This document shows positions 24,101 through 32,906 of a DNA stretch of 64,000 nucleotides, one piece after another. The notes under the pieces were generated by a model. The model was not told the DNA's origin and searched no databases. It saw only the letters and a list, made by a program, of their open reading frames with translations. The stretch's first letter is position 1. Each line of letters opens with the position of its first letter. Both the position numbers and the translations under genes were made by a program. The DNA is from Orobanche coerulescens (taxonomy: Eukaryota > Streptophyta > Magnoliopsida > Lamiales > Orobanchaceae). The DNA is taken from positions 6,690,501 through 6,754,500 of the forward strand of contig CM065815.1 in the NCBI GenBank assembly GCA_033398695.1. The letters are read 5' to 3'.

Positions 24101-25556
24101 ACACGTTGCTCATCGGTGTAGTTTAGTGCGGGAAAGATGCTCTTAATCATTTCCAGCAATATTCCGTCTTTATGTCATCAGGTTCTCCATCATAGGTAGG
24201 CGGGTTAAAACGTAGAAATCTCTCCAATGTGCGATCATGTGCTCCCCCGGTATTTTGATTGCTTGCAGCTTATTGTTGTAAAAAGTTTGTTAGTTGGGCG
24301 AGTGCTTAAGCCATTACATTCCTGCTCCTCCCTAATGCGGTGACTGACCACTGTCGTCGCGGCGTTGGTCCTCCTGATCATTGCGATTGATACGCTGGCG
24401 TCCATGTCCTCTTCTTTCGGCCATCTATTATTGGGTCAGCGTGAATGATAATAATTGTTAGCAGTTATAAATCGAAGTTAAGGCCTCAGAGGCGAATGAT
24501 GTGGTGGATGGTATCCTTGTAGTATCCGACCACTCCCCACGGACATTGATAGATTCAGGATCATCGCATTCATTCATTGCTCAGGCGGGATTTTCACCCC
24601 ATTTTCCCCAAAAATTAGATATTCACATGGGTTGTTTGCCTACTTGCTTTGAGGCATTCACTCCAGTGGGTACAAGTCAATTAGCGAATAAAGTCCATAC
24701 TTCGTGTAAAGTTATGATTCATAATAGTTGTCTCCACGCTGATTTGATAGTATTGCCTATTCTAGAGTACGATGGAATACTGGGGATGGATTGGTTATCT
24801 AAGCGCTATGCACAACTAGACTGTCACACTCACACTAAGACAGTGAGATTTTGTGCACATGATAAACCAATAGTCGAACTAGTAGGCAACGGTAGAGTTA
24901 ACTTGGCTCCTATTATATACCGCCAAGGCTAGGAGAACCATATCTAAGGGAGCAACTGACTACTTGGTTTTCATTATCAATAAACCTAAAAGCAAGAGGG
25001 TTTATTTTAAAGAAAAAACGGAAGCATCGCATGCAAGTGATGCCCCAATTCTTTTCGTAGCGGTCATTTTTAATCCATATTTGATATTTCGTCTTGTGGC
25101 AGATGATGAGCTAATTATAGGGTGGTCGAGCCCACACACAGATATGCTGGTCGATTACCTATCTTATCATCAGCATTGGGAGCCGTCTTACATCAGACAG
25201 AGACTACTTCCAATGTTATCAACTAGATATTTGAGAGAGATGGCCTCGACTCCAACAGATGATTTATTATGTGGACAGTATGAGTTTCATGGGATTCGGC
25301 GTGTCAAAATAAGATACGGGCACAAATGCTATGTTGTTAATTGGAAGAAAGATGCTCTCTTTTTGAATGATGCTGCTGTGTCCACTGTTTCTGATGAACC
25401 AGAGGAGCTTGATGATTCTCTTGAAATGGTTGAAGAAATTGATGTTCCTTATATTCGTATTGAAGATGGCTGCTCTTTCCTGTCGAGCGATGAAGACATG
25501 GAGCTTGTCCAAAAGGCTTTCCCGGAAAAAACCAGCCAATTCTTGAAAGAAAAGGT

Positions 25557-25592
<36 letters not shown>

Positions 25593-26417
25593 ACTTCGTC
25601 CCATGCGGAGTCTACTTTTAAAACAAGATTTTGTTCAAATAGAAGTCTACTTTCGAAACAAATGTATATAATATTCTCTAAAATTAAATTTTTTTTGTTA
25701 TATAAATTACGTTATTAGTTGATTGAAAAAATAAAAAGTCAAAAAATAAGTGAGAACAAGTTGTACCTTAATGACTAAAATTAAAAAATTGTATTTTAAT
25801 CAAATAGACTCTTCAGGTATAATAAAGGAAAAAAAAAAGGAAAGAAAATGGTGAAGTGCAAATACCACTTTTGGGGGTTTGGCTTGCCAAAAAAAAAAAA
25901 AACCATTTATATATTGAAATACAAATACTCTCTACTTGTGTTCTCGTTTACAAATTACATCCTCGAACGCTGGTGCATTTATTAGATAAATACAGAACTC
26001 AGGGATCTTTTACGAAATGCTTTAAGGCCGTATTTGTATTTTTTAAACATTACTGGTGCTTCTTGTGATTAGTTAAAAACTCGGGTGGTATTTGTAATTA
26101 TCCACAAAAATAATTCAAAAAAAAAAGAGTGGAAATTTTCTTCATGTTGACAGTGGTTGTGTAAAATGTGATAGGAATTGAAAGAAATGAAATCGCAGAA
26201 AAAGAAACCAAACATGGCTTTAGAAGGAACGCCCGAAAAAACAGGATCATCAGGCGTGCAGCTGAGTATCACCGAGTTTTATCGTTCGTCCAAAGTTGTT
26301 TGCCAGAAAAAGCCAGACGGAGATGCTGCAGACAGTGTCGGTTCCTCGGAAGGCAAAAGGAAAGGTTCGAGTTCAAGAATTTCGAAGTCCGTCAGGCGCC
26401 GGCTCTTATTTGATTAA
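18101..26417 (+). CDS. GEN1: GEN1-type XPG/Rad2 Holliday-junction resolvase, copy 1, eight exons
   Basis: Exons: 18101-18295, 18720-18896, 20593-20763, 21327-21508, 21608-21827, 21944-22070, 25103-25554, 26175-26417; all GT-AG with matching phases, 588 residues, close to plant GEN1 proteins. XPG N-domain (MGVGGHFWDLLKP, Asp31, Asp75 in FVLDGTPSP), I-domain acidic residues (Glu140, Glu142, Asp161, Asp163 in TADSDAFLYGA), helix-hairpin-helix with GNDHDLNGITGIG (Asp213/Asp215). A Cys-rich stretch follows (exon 5), then a chromodomain-like segment (QYEFHGIRRVKIRYGHKCYVV), and a tail with QLSITEFY (537-544) and SVRRRLLF. The family cuts Holliday junctions and flaps during recombination repair in the nucleus. 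Exon 6 here differs from copy 2 by 2- and 1-base deletions that throw about 22 residues out of frame and then restore it. Introns 2 and 6 hold nested transposons. Identity is strong; functionality of this copy is uncertain because of exon 6. Confidence 0.9.
19374..20110. repeat. 179-bp tandem duplication in GEN1 intron 2
   Basis: GAAATGATAGTTTAGGATTGG at about 19374 recurs as AAATGATAGTTTAGGATTGG at about 19996, and both are followed by TAATGTAAGATTTACG and GTGTGAGACCATCTTATGG. Subtracting the 442 bases of the hAT insertion leaves a repeat period of about 179. Only the first unit carries the hAT, so the duplication is older than that insertion. Confidence 0.75.
19405..19838. mobile_element. 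hAT element in GEN1 intron 2
   Basis: Perfect terminal inverted repeats CATAGTTGTTAAAGGCG and CGCCTTTAACAACTATG, flanked by an 8-bp target duplication CTTGTAGG (19397-19404, 19839-19846). The interior is rich in GCGCCT words. The 434-bp element has no transposase. Counterpart 57316-57756 is 7 bases longer. A related larger element is at 22382-23522. Confidence 0.93.
20272..20434 (-). mobile_element. tRNA-derived SINE in GEN1 intron 2
   Basis: Minus-strand order: TTTGGCCTAGCAGTATCAC (A-box region), about 35 bases later GGTTCAAGTCACGC (B box), then an unrelated body ending in a poly-A tail (poly-T on +, 20272-20281). A perfect 16-bp target duplication TCTTATGGTCAAGATC flanks it (20256-20271 and 20435-20450). 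Pol III boxes, A-tail and long duplication together define a SINE mobilised by a LINE. Counterpart 58194-58356. Confidence 0.9.
20491..20645 (+). repeat. 76-bp tandem duplication over GEN1 exon 3 acceptor
   Basis: Two direct copies begin at 20491 and 20567. Each contains the intron 2 acceptor (CAATAG|GAATTACTTG) and about 51 bases of exon 3. Only the downstream copy continues into the rest of the exon. Splicing at the upstream acceptor would reach a stop before rejoining the exon frame. In copy 2 the period is 77 (58413 and 58490), one G longer. Confidence 0.9.
20719..20855 (+). repeat. Partial duplication of GEN1 exon 3 donor end
   Basis: ACTCGAAAGTGAGTATTTGTTC at the true donor (20757 onward) recurs near 20804, and TATGGTGCCCAATGCGTAATCA of exon 3 (20719-20740) recurs right after it, near 20832. 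Exon 3 pieces are therefore repeated, in swapped order, at the start of intron 3. A second, decoy donor results. Present identically in copy 2. Confidence 0.85.
22382..23522. mobile_element. hAT element in GEN1 intron 6, carrying another hAT
   Basis: Same terminal repeat as the intron 2 element: CATAGTTGTTAAAGGCG at the left and CGTCTTTAACAACTATG at the right. The target duplication is GGTATTTG/GCTATTTG (22374-22381, 23523-23530; one mismatch). It is interrupted by the 738-bp element at 22650-23387. Counterpart 60309-61448. Confidence 0.88.
22650..23387. mobile_element. Nested hAT element, CGGGTCCGGGTC-rich
   Basis: Ends TAGAGGTGCCCA and, inverted, TGGGCACCTCTA with a perfect 8-bp target duplication AGTTTTAC (22642-22649, 23388-23395), placed inside the previous hAT. 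Sub-terminal words CGGGTCCGGGTC are reiterated in both orientations. A short internal duplication of the word ACGTGTCCTCGAGGAATCAAA type occurs near 22922 and 23034. Counterpart 60577-61313 (its left end reads TAGTGG). Confidence 0.9.
23965..24424 (-). pseudogene. Ty3/gypsy gag fragment
   Basis: Read on the minus strand from an ATG at 24424 (MAERRGHGRQR, an Arg-rich start), with several stops, then RFLRFNPPTYDGEP and SLATFHMEFAARDWW, the signature of plant Ty3 gag (retrotransposon gag, pfam Retrotrans_gag). The remnant ends near 23965. It lies within GEN1 intron 6 and is non-functional. Counterpart 61889-62348. Confidence 0.8.
24501..25060 (+). pseudogene. Ty3/gypsy aspartic protease fragment
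   Basis: Encodes RTLIDSGSSHSFIA with the retropepsin DSG active-site motif and ILEYDGILGMDWLSKRYAQLDC (the second protease motif), matching the RVP_2 protease of plant Ty3 elements. A +1 frameshift near 24925 is needed to continue into KARRTISKGATDYLVFIINK, also a typical segment after the protease. The reverse transcriptase is absent. It points opposite to the neighbouring gag fragment. Counterpart 62425-62984. Confidence 0.85.
25557..25588. repeat. (CT)n microsatellite at GEN1 exon 7 donor
   Basis: The exon 7 boundary AAAG|GTGCTCTCTCT runs straight into about 15 CT repeats. The donor GTGCTC departs from the GTRAGT consensus. Copy 2 is the same at 63481-63512. Confidence 0.85.
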
Positions 26418-26766
26418 TAACTCAACTTTCTTAATACGGTCATTCGTCATCTGTAAATTATCATCTGTAAATTTATCATCGTCTTACTCGTGATTTTTTT
26501 TTTTTTTTTTGGGTTTTTACGAACTTGCAAGTGTAAATAGAACAAGTTTGTGGTGTAAATTTTTATTGTTCTTTTTTCCTTTTTACTGTTTTGCTTAATT
26601 GTGGAGTTTACCATTGTTTTGTGATGGTTATGGAGAGAAATTTAATTGCTGATATCTGTATAATGATGCGAAATAAATAAATATTATTGAAAACAAATCT
26701 AAATGGCGTGATTTTCTAGTACTCGTGCAATGCAATTACTAAAAATAAATGCAGAATCTTGGTCAC

Positions 26767-27031
26767 ATATACTATATCTGTTCTTTTATAACTGCAACAT
26801 CTGGATTTTTACGTTTGTCAATACACAATTTTGATTATTAATATATTTAATTCTTTATTTTTAAAAATTATAAGAGGTTGATATTTTGAAAGTATATTTC
26901 AAGATGAATCTAACAAGATCACATATGACTATATTTTTTCGTATGTATAAATTACAAAAGATGGTCGATAGAGTATGTGAGCAGTGTAATAGTCAATGGC
27001 GTTACGATAATAAATTAACGGAGGAAGTATA
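26767..27031. mobile_element. Stowaway-like MITE, family shared with 17582 and 29738
   Basis: The left end CTGTTCTTTTATAACTGCAAC and the inverted right end around GTTACGATAATAAATTAACGG are imperfect inverted repeats ending in a CTCCGTT-type terminus. The interior shares CACATATGACTATATTTTTTC and TATAAATTACAAAAGATGGTC with the member at 29738, in the opposite orientation. Confidence 0.6.
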
Positions 27032-28011
27032 TATATATATACCACATTTTCTCTATTTATCCATTTTCTCTATTTTCAAGAATAATAATATCATCTATTG
27101 ATATATCTAATACTTTCATTTTCTCTATGTAAGATTCATCTTCATTTGAGGTAAATTGAATACATTATCATAAAATATATGTGTTTTTAATTAATAAAAA
27201 ATTGCAAAACAATAATTTTTGTGTAGTTATTTTATGTTTTTTCTTAATGTTATTTTTTGAACTGGTTTACTTTGCTACCACCACAACTATAATAATAATA
27301 ATAACAATAGTAATAATAAGAATAATAATGATAACAACAATAACAATAAAAATCCGCATCATTTTAAATCATTTTGCAGAAAATCGGTTATCTTATCAGT
27401 TAGTTAGTCAAACATTTGATAATATCGTATCTTTCTAGTTAAATGTCAGTCTGATCGAATCATGTGATCAATCGATCGCGCCTTATCGATTTTGATCAGC
27501 TTTCGATTTTGATCACTTTCTGCAGTCGAGTTTACCAAACATGGCCTAAAGTTTATAATAAAAATTCAAGAAAGTATTTAAAATACTAATAAAAGAATTC
27601 TATAGTTAAACATAAACCCTAAAATCTAAAAAAATGCAAAATATTAGAGAAGTCGAAAAAACCTAAAATAAAATAAAATAAAAAATAATTATCCTAAAAA
27701 CTGAAAATTACAAGACAAATGAAAAGAACTAAAAACTGAAAAGAAAAAATAATTACTCCATCAGTAAAATTACAATTTTTTTAGTTATTTTAACGAAGTT
27801 TCAAGTCATTTTAACCATATCACCTCACTTATGTTTTAATTTTTCTTAATCAACTGATATTGTAATTTATATTACATTTTGTTTTTTATTTTAGTTAGTT
27901 ATTTTAGTTTTATTTTGGAAGTAGACTCTTTACGGATAGAGTAAATATGAGTTTTTTTCCTTAAAAGTAGTATATAGAAGGTGTCGACGTGGTAACTCAT
28001 TTTAAATAATT

Positions 28012-28014
<3 letters not shown>

Positions 28015-28057
<43 letters not shown>
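28015..28057. repeat. (CT)n microsatellite upstream of response-regulator start
   Basis: About 20 CT dinucleotides, roughly 95 bases before the ATG at 28150, so probably in the promoter or 5'UTR. CT-rich tracts are frequent in plant core promoters and leaders. Confidence 0.75.
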
Positions 28058-28061
<4 letters not shown>

Positions 28062-28149
28062 TTTTATTTGTTTCGGATAGCTTAAAAGCTATATCAAGAT
28101 TTTCACTTATACAACATATATATTCTCCATCACACCTTCTGAAGGATAT

Positions 28150-30726
28150 ATGGACATGATCAATGAAGTTGTCTCTGTTGGGAATTCTACCGACACCAAA
28201 GGTATCTGTATTCTAGTTGTGAACGATGATCTTACATGCAAGAACATTGTGTCTGAAATGCTTCATCACTGCAACTACCAAGGTATGTGCAGAAGAAAAC
28301 CTTTTAACAGTATATAATATATAAAAAAAATATAAGAAATTGAATAATACTCAATACATGTCATGAATTTATTATTTTTTTTTCTTTAAGTTTTGCATGT
28401 TGGAAGTGTTTTGGATGTTCTAAATGCAATATGGGAGACAAAGGACAAGCTTGACTTGGTTCTAACAAATGCGCACAAGTTAGAATCGAGCGGCACGGTG
28501 ATCGTCCAACATATTCAGAACAAGTTAGATCTGCCTGTCATATGTAAGTGATATTTCATAATACTCATCACTGAACTTGGAAGAATTACAAAAGATCGAT
28601 GCCCCTTAGGTTTCACATATTTACACCAACCATTGTTAAATGGCACATCTAACATCGGTTCCTTATTACCGATGTTAAATTAACATCGGCACATTTAACA
28701 ATGATTCTGGAACCGCTGTTAAATAGTCTCGACAACCGCTGTTAAAGGCTTTTACTACAATAGTGACAGAAACTCCAACTATTTGTGATTTTGGAAGATA
28801 AGTGTTTTTTTTTTTTTTTTGGTAACTAGTCTAAACCTCAGTGGTAGTTCTTGTAATTAACTTTTTTTACTACCAAATGAACTGAGAGAAGGGGTTCTTC
28901 AATAAGGTCTTAAAGCGTTGAAACGAATTTGTTAATTTTGATTTAATTATTACGTAGCACACTCGCGCCCGGCGGTTGAGTATCAGAAATGACACTTTTC
29001 AATAAAAAAATGATACTTCGTAATTCTGTTAATTACAACATTCCCCTTTTGAATACTGAAAAGTATCATCTGTGACGCTAGTGTGTCAATATAAGATATG
29101 ATACTTTATAATTCTGACCATTTAATTAATACTGAAAAGTATCATCTCCGACACCGGGAAGTATACATGTCGGACCGTCTCGTACAATCAGACGGTCTGA
29201 TAAAGTTTTTGCGTATTTTGTTCTTGTCTGCAGTGATGTGTGCTGATAAGACGAAGATATTGTCGGAAGGCCGTCCGTTTAGTTTCGCAGCTTACGTTTT
29301 AAAGGGTTTAAGCAGAAGTGGTGTCAATAGCCTTTGGCAATTCGCATTAGAAAAGGAGAAAGACAAAATGTTGGTGGACTGTCGAGACGAACGGAATGTT
29401 CGAAAAGCATTATCGACGGATTCGAATATTGGAGTCGAAACAAACAAGACTTCTAAATCAATAAGTGATCAAACAGAATGGTTTAATCAGAAAAGAAAGA
29501 GGAAAGAATCACTTAAGGAGAAAAGTGAAGGTGGCGAAGAGGATCGTCCTACAGCGAAGAAACCGAGGGTTGTTTGGACAAGGGAAATGCATCAGAAATT
29601 CGTCAAGGCCATTGAAATTATAGGATATGAAAGTAAGTTTTATTTTGTTATTTTTTTATATAAGAATGAATTAATTACAAAAGACACCCTTAAAGCTCAG
29701 TCTAATTACCAAAACAGATCTGATCTTGATATGTATACTTATCCGTTCTTTTATTATTGCAACGTGTTGACTATTACACTGTTCACATACTTTCTTTTGA
29801 CCATTTTTTGTGATTTATACATTTTAAAAAATAGTCATGTGTCTCGATATATACTTTCAAAATAACAACTTCTTATAATTTTTAAAAATAAAGAATTGAA
29901 GATATTAATGATCAAAGTTGTGCATTAACAAGCGTGAAAGTCCAGATGTTGCAGTTATAAGAGAACGGAGGCGGTATTTATTTTACAAAGTGAACAATGC
30001 ATACAAAACCAAGGGTGGAGTACTAAACCTAAGTTTCTTGTTTTGGGCATGCAGAGGCAGTTCCTAAGAAAATAGTTGAAGTTATGGGCATACCAGGGCT
30101 TACTAGGGAGAATGTTGCCAGCCATTTACAGGTTTGTTTTTAAGTGTTTTATTTTCATTTTTATTTTAATTTATATAAATATTAATAATATAGATATATA
30201 TATATATACATACATATATATATGATAAATAACATTTTTTATCAGTATTTTTTTCTATTATAAAGAGGTCAGGTAAATTATAAGTATTTTTTTTCTATTA
30301 TAAAGAGATGGAGTATTTTCAGTATGAAAAAAATAAAATACATTAAAATACAAGATCGAGTATTTTTTTTCTGACCGAGGAACCTTCTGCCTAATTGGGT
30401 AGGCAGTAGATCCGCCCCTATATATATATAGTGGCGCGTTCTATGCGATGCGATATTAGATGCGATCTTTCTGATCTTAATTTATGCATGTGTTTTTTTC
30501 TTATTATGCTTGATATATATGCATTTCGTGCATCATTTTTTTAATGCATTAAAATATGCAATATATACATCAAAATATCGATACATTAAAATATTAGATT
30601 ATATGCATCAAATATATTGCATATTTTAATGCATTAAAATTTTGATGCATGAAATGCATATATTTCATGCATAATTAGTACTAAACTCATGCATAAATTA
30701 ATCTTCTTGTCTTGCATAGAACGCGC

Positions 30727-30795
<69 letters not shown>

Positions 30796-31246
30796 GGAAA
30801 GAATGGTTATTATCCTGCAAATTGCGAATATGCATGAGTTTTGTACTAATTATGCATGAAATATATGCAATTTGTGCATCAAAATTGCAATGCATTAAAA
30901 TATCGTTATATCGTCAAAATATCGATCCACTAAAATATTGCATTATATGCATCAAGTTTTGTGAGAATAAATAATCTAGGCCATCCATTTATCAAGATCT
31001 ATGGATAAAATTTATTCTTATTTCTTAACTTAAATTGCATTCTCACCCCCCCCCCACACATATATATATATATATTTAGATGCATTTAGTGCATTTAGTG
31101 CATCGATATTTTGATGCATATAATGCAGAGTTTTTATGCATTGCAAGTTTGATGCACAGCATATATTGCATGCATAACCCAATCTGGACCGTACATCACA
31201 CATGAGATCAATTATTGGACTTATTCTCAATTTACAAATAAAAACC

Positions 31247-31277
<31 letters not shown>

Positions 31278-32906
31278 ACACACACATACTCAGTGGATAA
31301 AGTACAAGTTTAATTTTCTTCAAGAATTATATGCATTGGCTTTTACTCCAAAAACAAGAGGAATAATCTGGCACAAACAAACTTCCACAAAAACGGCCAC
31401 AAAATCACGTGTCAACGTGTGATTGGTGTATTTTGTGGCGAATCACCAATCACCCGTTGACACGTCATTTTGTGGGCGTTTTTGTAAAAATTTGTTTGTG
31501 GATGTAGCATTCTTTCAAAAACAATACTATGTCCGTCCCACAAAGATAGGCTTGTGTTGATTTTCACACAAATTATAATTAATATTGTTGGAAAAGTAGA
31601 TTTTAGTTGTATTTCTGTAAATATATCCAGTATCCTCATATTAAATGATGATAATATATATGTTTTTATTAGTAACAATGCATATTAATTAAAGGTATAA
31701 CAAAATTAAATTAAATTATATATATATATATATATATATATTTATAAACAGAAAGTCGCCTATGTTTTGAGACGAACGAAAAAGGAAACCGACTCTCTCT
31801 TTGTGGGTAGATGGAGGAAATACTTCTTGAACTTTGACCATTTCGTTAAATATTTTACCAAAAATATATAACTTTTATCATTATATTCACTTTTACAAAT
31901 ATTTTTATAATATTATTTCTGATAATTTTTCATAATATGCTCGGAAAGTTATTTATAGTCAAATTTTCTTCTCGAAAAACGAAAACAACATCTATTAAAA
32001 AATATTTACATGAGAGTATAAAACTTATAAAAAGAAAATGGAAGCAAGCAGTAAAACAAAACAACATATTTACATGAGAATATATTTTTCCATGAAATAA
32101 TATTGTTTTTATGTGCTCGAATGTTATTCAACCATTAAAGGAAGAAGATATATGTTATCAAAAACATTAAATTAATAAAAATCACCAAATCCTTTCAATA
32201 ATGAGCATCATTATTTATAATATATTTATCATGCTCATTATATTTAGTTATCAATACATAGTCAAGTACCCAACAATGCATGCCTTAATTTGTTTCCTCT
32301 CTAAATCCGTAAAATCTTTCACAGTATCTTTTAATTATTATTATTATTATTTTTACTATTATTATTATTATCAACAGCATTAAGTTCTTCATTGAATTTT
32401 TTTAATGGTTTTATTTTTATGCAGAAATTTCGTGGCAGCACGAAAAGTAGTCGAAGCTGAAAGAATCGATAAGCACAATAAAATCGCATTACCTAAACAC
32501 GATTCCTATTGGGGCCACATCGGAAAGAAAAAACCACGGTTATTTTCTCCAATCGACTCCGAATTTCGGAACGTACGGTGATCGAACTAGAAACGCGCTT
32601 TATAACAACCAGCCGTTGATCAAGGCCGGCAATTTTGTTGGATACAGATTGACCAATGACGGAAACTCAATTGAGTTTGGAAATATCGAAGCTTCGACGA
32701 ATAATGATCAAGAAATTTCTATTCAATCTACCACAGAGAAACCTGGAAATGATTCTACAGTCCAGGATTCAATGGCATTCTCACAAATGGCCCAATCTTT
32801 TGATGATTTTCTTGATGAGGCCATATTAGAAGGAACACAAAATAAATGTTGTTCTCAATTGGATTGGGAAGAATTTGATGATGTCCTTTTTGAGCATGAT
32901 TATTAG
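28150..32906 (+). CDS. Type-B response-regulator-like (GARP) gene with degenerate receiver; last exon frameshifted
   Basis: Exons: 28150-28282, 28391-28543, 29234-29632, 30055-30131 and 32425-32906; introns GT-AG with matching phases. Receiver-like domain at residues 20-130: acidic pair Asp26-Asp27 (ILVVNDD) and Lys119 (YVLKG) are kept, but the phospho-acceptor position reads LTNAH (Asn71) instead of the usual S-D-V-H. A Lys/Arg-rich linker precedes the GARP/Myb domain: [19 protein letters not shown], then [12 protein letters not shown] and [14 protein letters not shown] across the exon 4/5 junction. In exon 5 two single-base frameshifts (near 32432 and 32550-32560) separate [18 protein letters not shown] and [10 protein letters not shown] segments; the acidic tail ends at 32906. 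Type-B regulators are nuclear transcription factors in cytokinin signalling; without the Asp this one should not be phosphorylated normally. Either a pseudogene, or intact with consensus errors. Confidence 0.8.
28625..28767 (-). mobile_element. CACTA-type terminus in response-regulator intron 2
   Basis: Ends TTTTACTACAATAGTG, i.e. CACTATTGTAGTAAAA on the minus strand, a CACTA-type terminus, preceded by repeated CCGATGTTAAA / TTAACATCGG words in both orientations. Only one end is recognisable, so it is a fragment or very short derivative. Confidence 0.5.
29738..29974. mobile_element. Stowaway-like MITE in response-regulator intron 3
   Basis: Imperfect inverted ends (CTTATCCGTTCTTTTATTA; rc of right end CCGCCTCCGTTCTCTTATAA) with TA on both sides (29736-29737 and 29975-29976). 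The interior carries GCAACGTGTTGACTATTACA. It is the best-preserved member of the family seen at 17582 and 26767. Confidence 0.75.
30433..30729. mobile_element. MITE with GGCGCGTTCTATG termini
   Basis: Left end GGCGCGTTCTATGC and inverted right end GCATAGAACGCGCC, inserted in a TA-rich microsatellite. The 297-bp interior is AT-rich with repeated ATGCAT and AATGCATTAAAAT words in both orientations. No coding potential. Target duplication cannot be resolved within the TA run. Confidence 0.65.
31374..31503. mobile_element. Foldback element, long inverted arms
   Basis: The left arm GCACAAACAAACTTCC...CGTGTCAACGTGTGATTGG and the right arm CCAATCACCCGTTGACACG...GTTTGTTTGTGG type pair over roughly 55 bases each with few mismatches, around a loop at about 31427-31447. 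The AATCACC..GGTGATT-type core is itself palindromic. A transcript would form a near-perfect hairpin. It sits in intron 4 of the response-regulator gene, so it would be transcribed. Confidence 0.75.

Larger units (their letters stand above)
7074..26077 (+). repeat. Large segmental duplication, copy 1
   Basis: This 19-kb stretch recurs in the same orientation at 45028-64000. Landmarks hold a nearly constant offset: 37954 at the left end, 37940 at the Stowaway MITE, 37915 through the LINE, 37911 at GEN1 exon 1, 37923-37924 from exon 3 to the window end. Long stretches, including the LINE reading frames and most exons, appear identical by eye. Homology starts inside exon 1 of the DUF4378 gene and is cut only by the window end. 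Confidence 0.97.
26418..28149. other. Intergenic region between GEN1 and the response-regulator gene
   Basis: The GEN1 3'UTR presumably occupies the first few hundred bases. A MITE relative of the 29738 element lies at about 26767-27031. An (AAT/AAC)n-rich stretch sits near 27288-27350. A (CT)n microsatellite at 28015-28057 lies about 95 bases before the next start codon. No other exon seen. Confidence 0.5.
30132..32424. other. Large repeat-filled intron 4 of response-regulator gene
   Basis: The 2.3-kb intron separates SHLQ from KFR of the GARP domain, the conserved position for this family. It contains TA microsatellites (near 30187, 30731, 31246, 31719), a GA run (30762-30791), a MITE (30433-30729), an ATGCATTAAAATAT-rich block with many short palindromes, a strong foldback (31374-31503) and a decayed mariner-like MITE (about 31530-31825). 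Confidence 0.7.

Noticed and set aside
25267..25594. Arg-Glu repeat proteins on the minus strand
   Set aside because: They come from the (CT)n microsatellite and the antisense of GEN1 exon 7.
29098..29865. A single 255-residue gene starting at 29098
   Set aside because: Its middle is exon 3 of the response-regulator gene (29234-29632); the ends read into introns past good splice sites.
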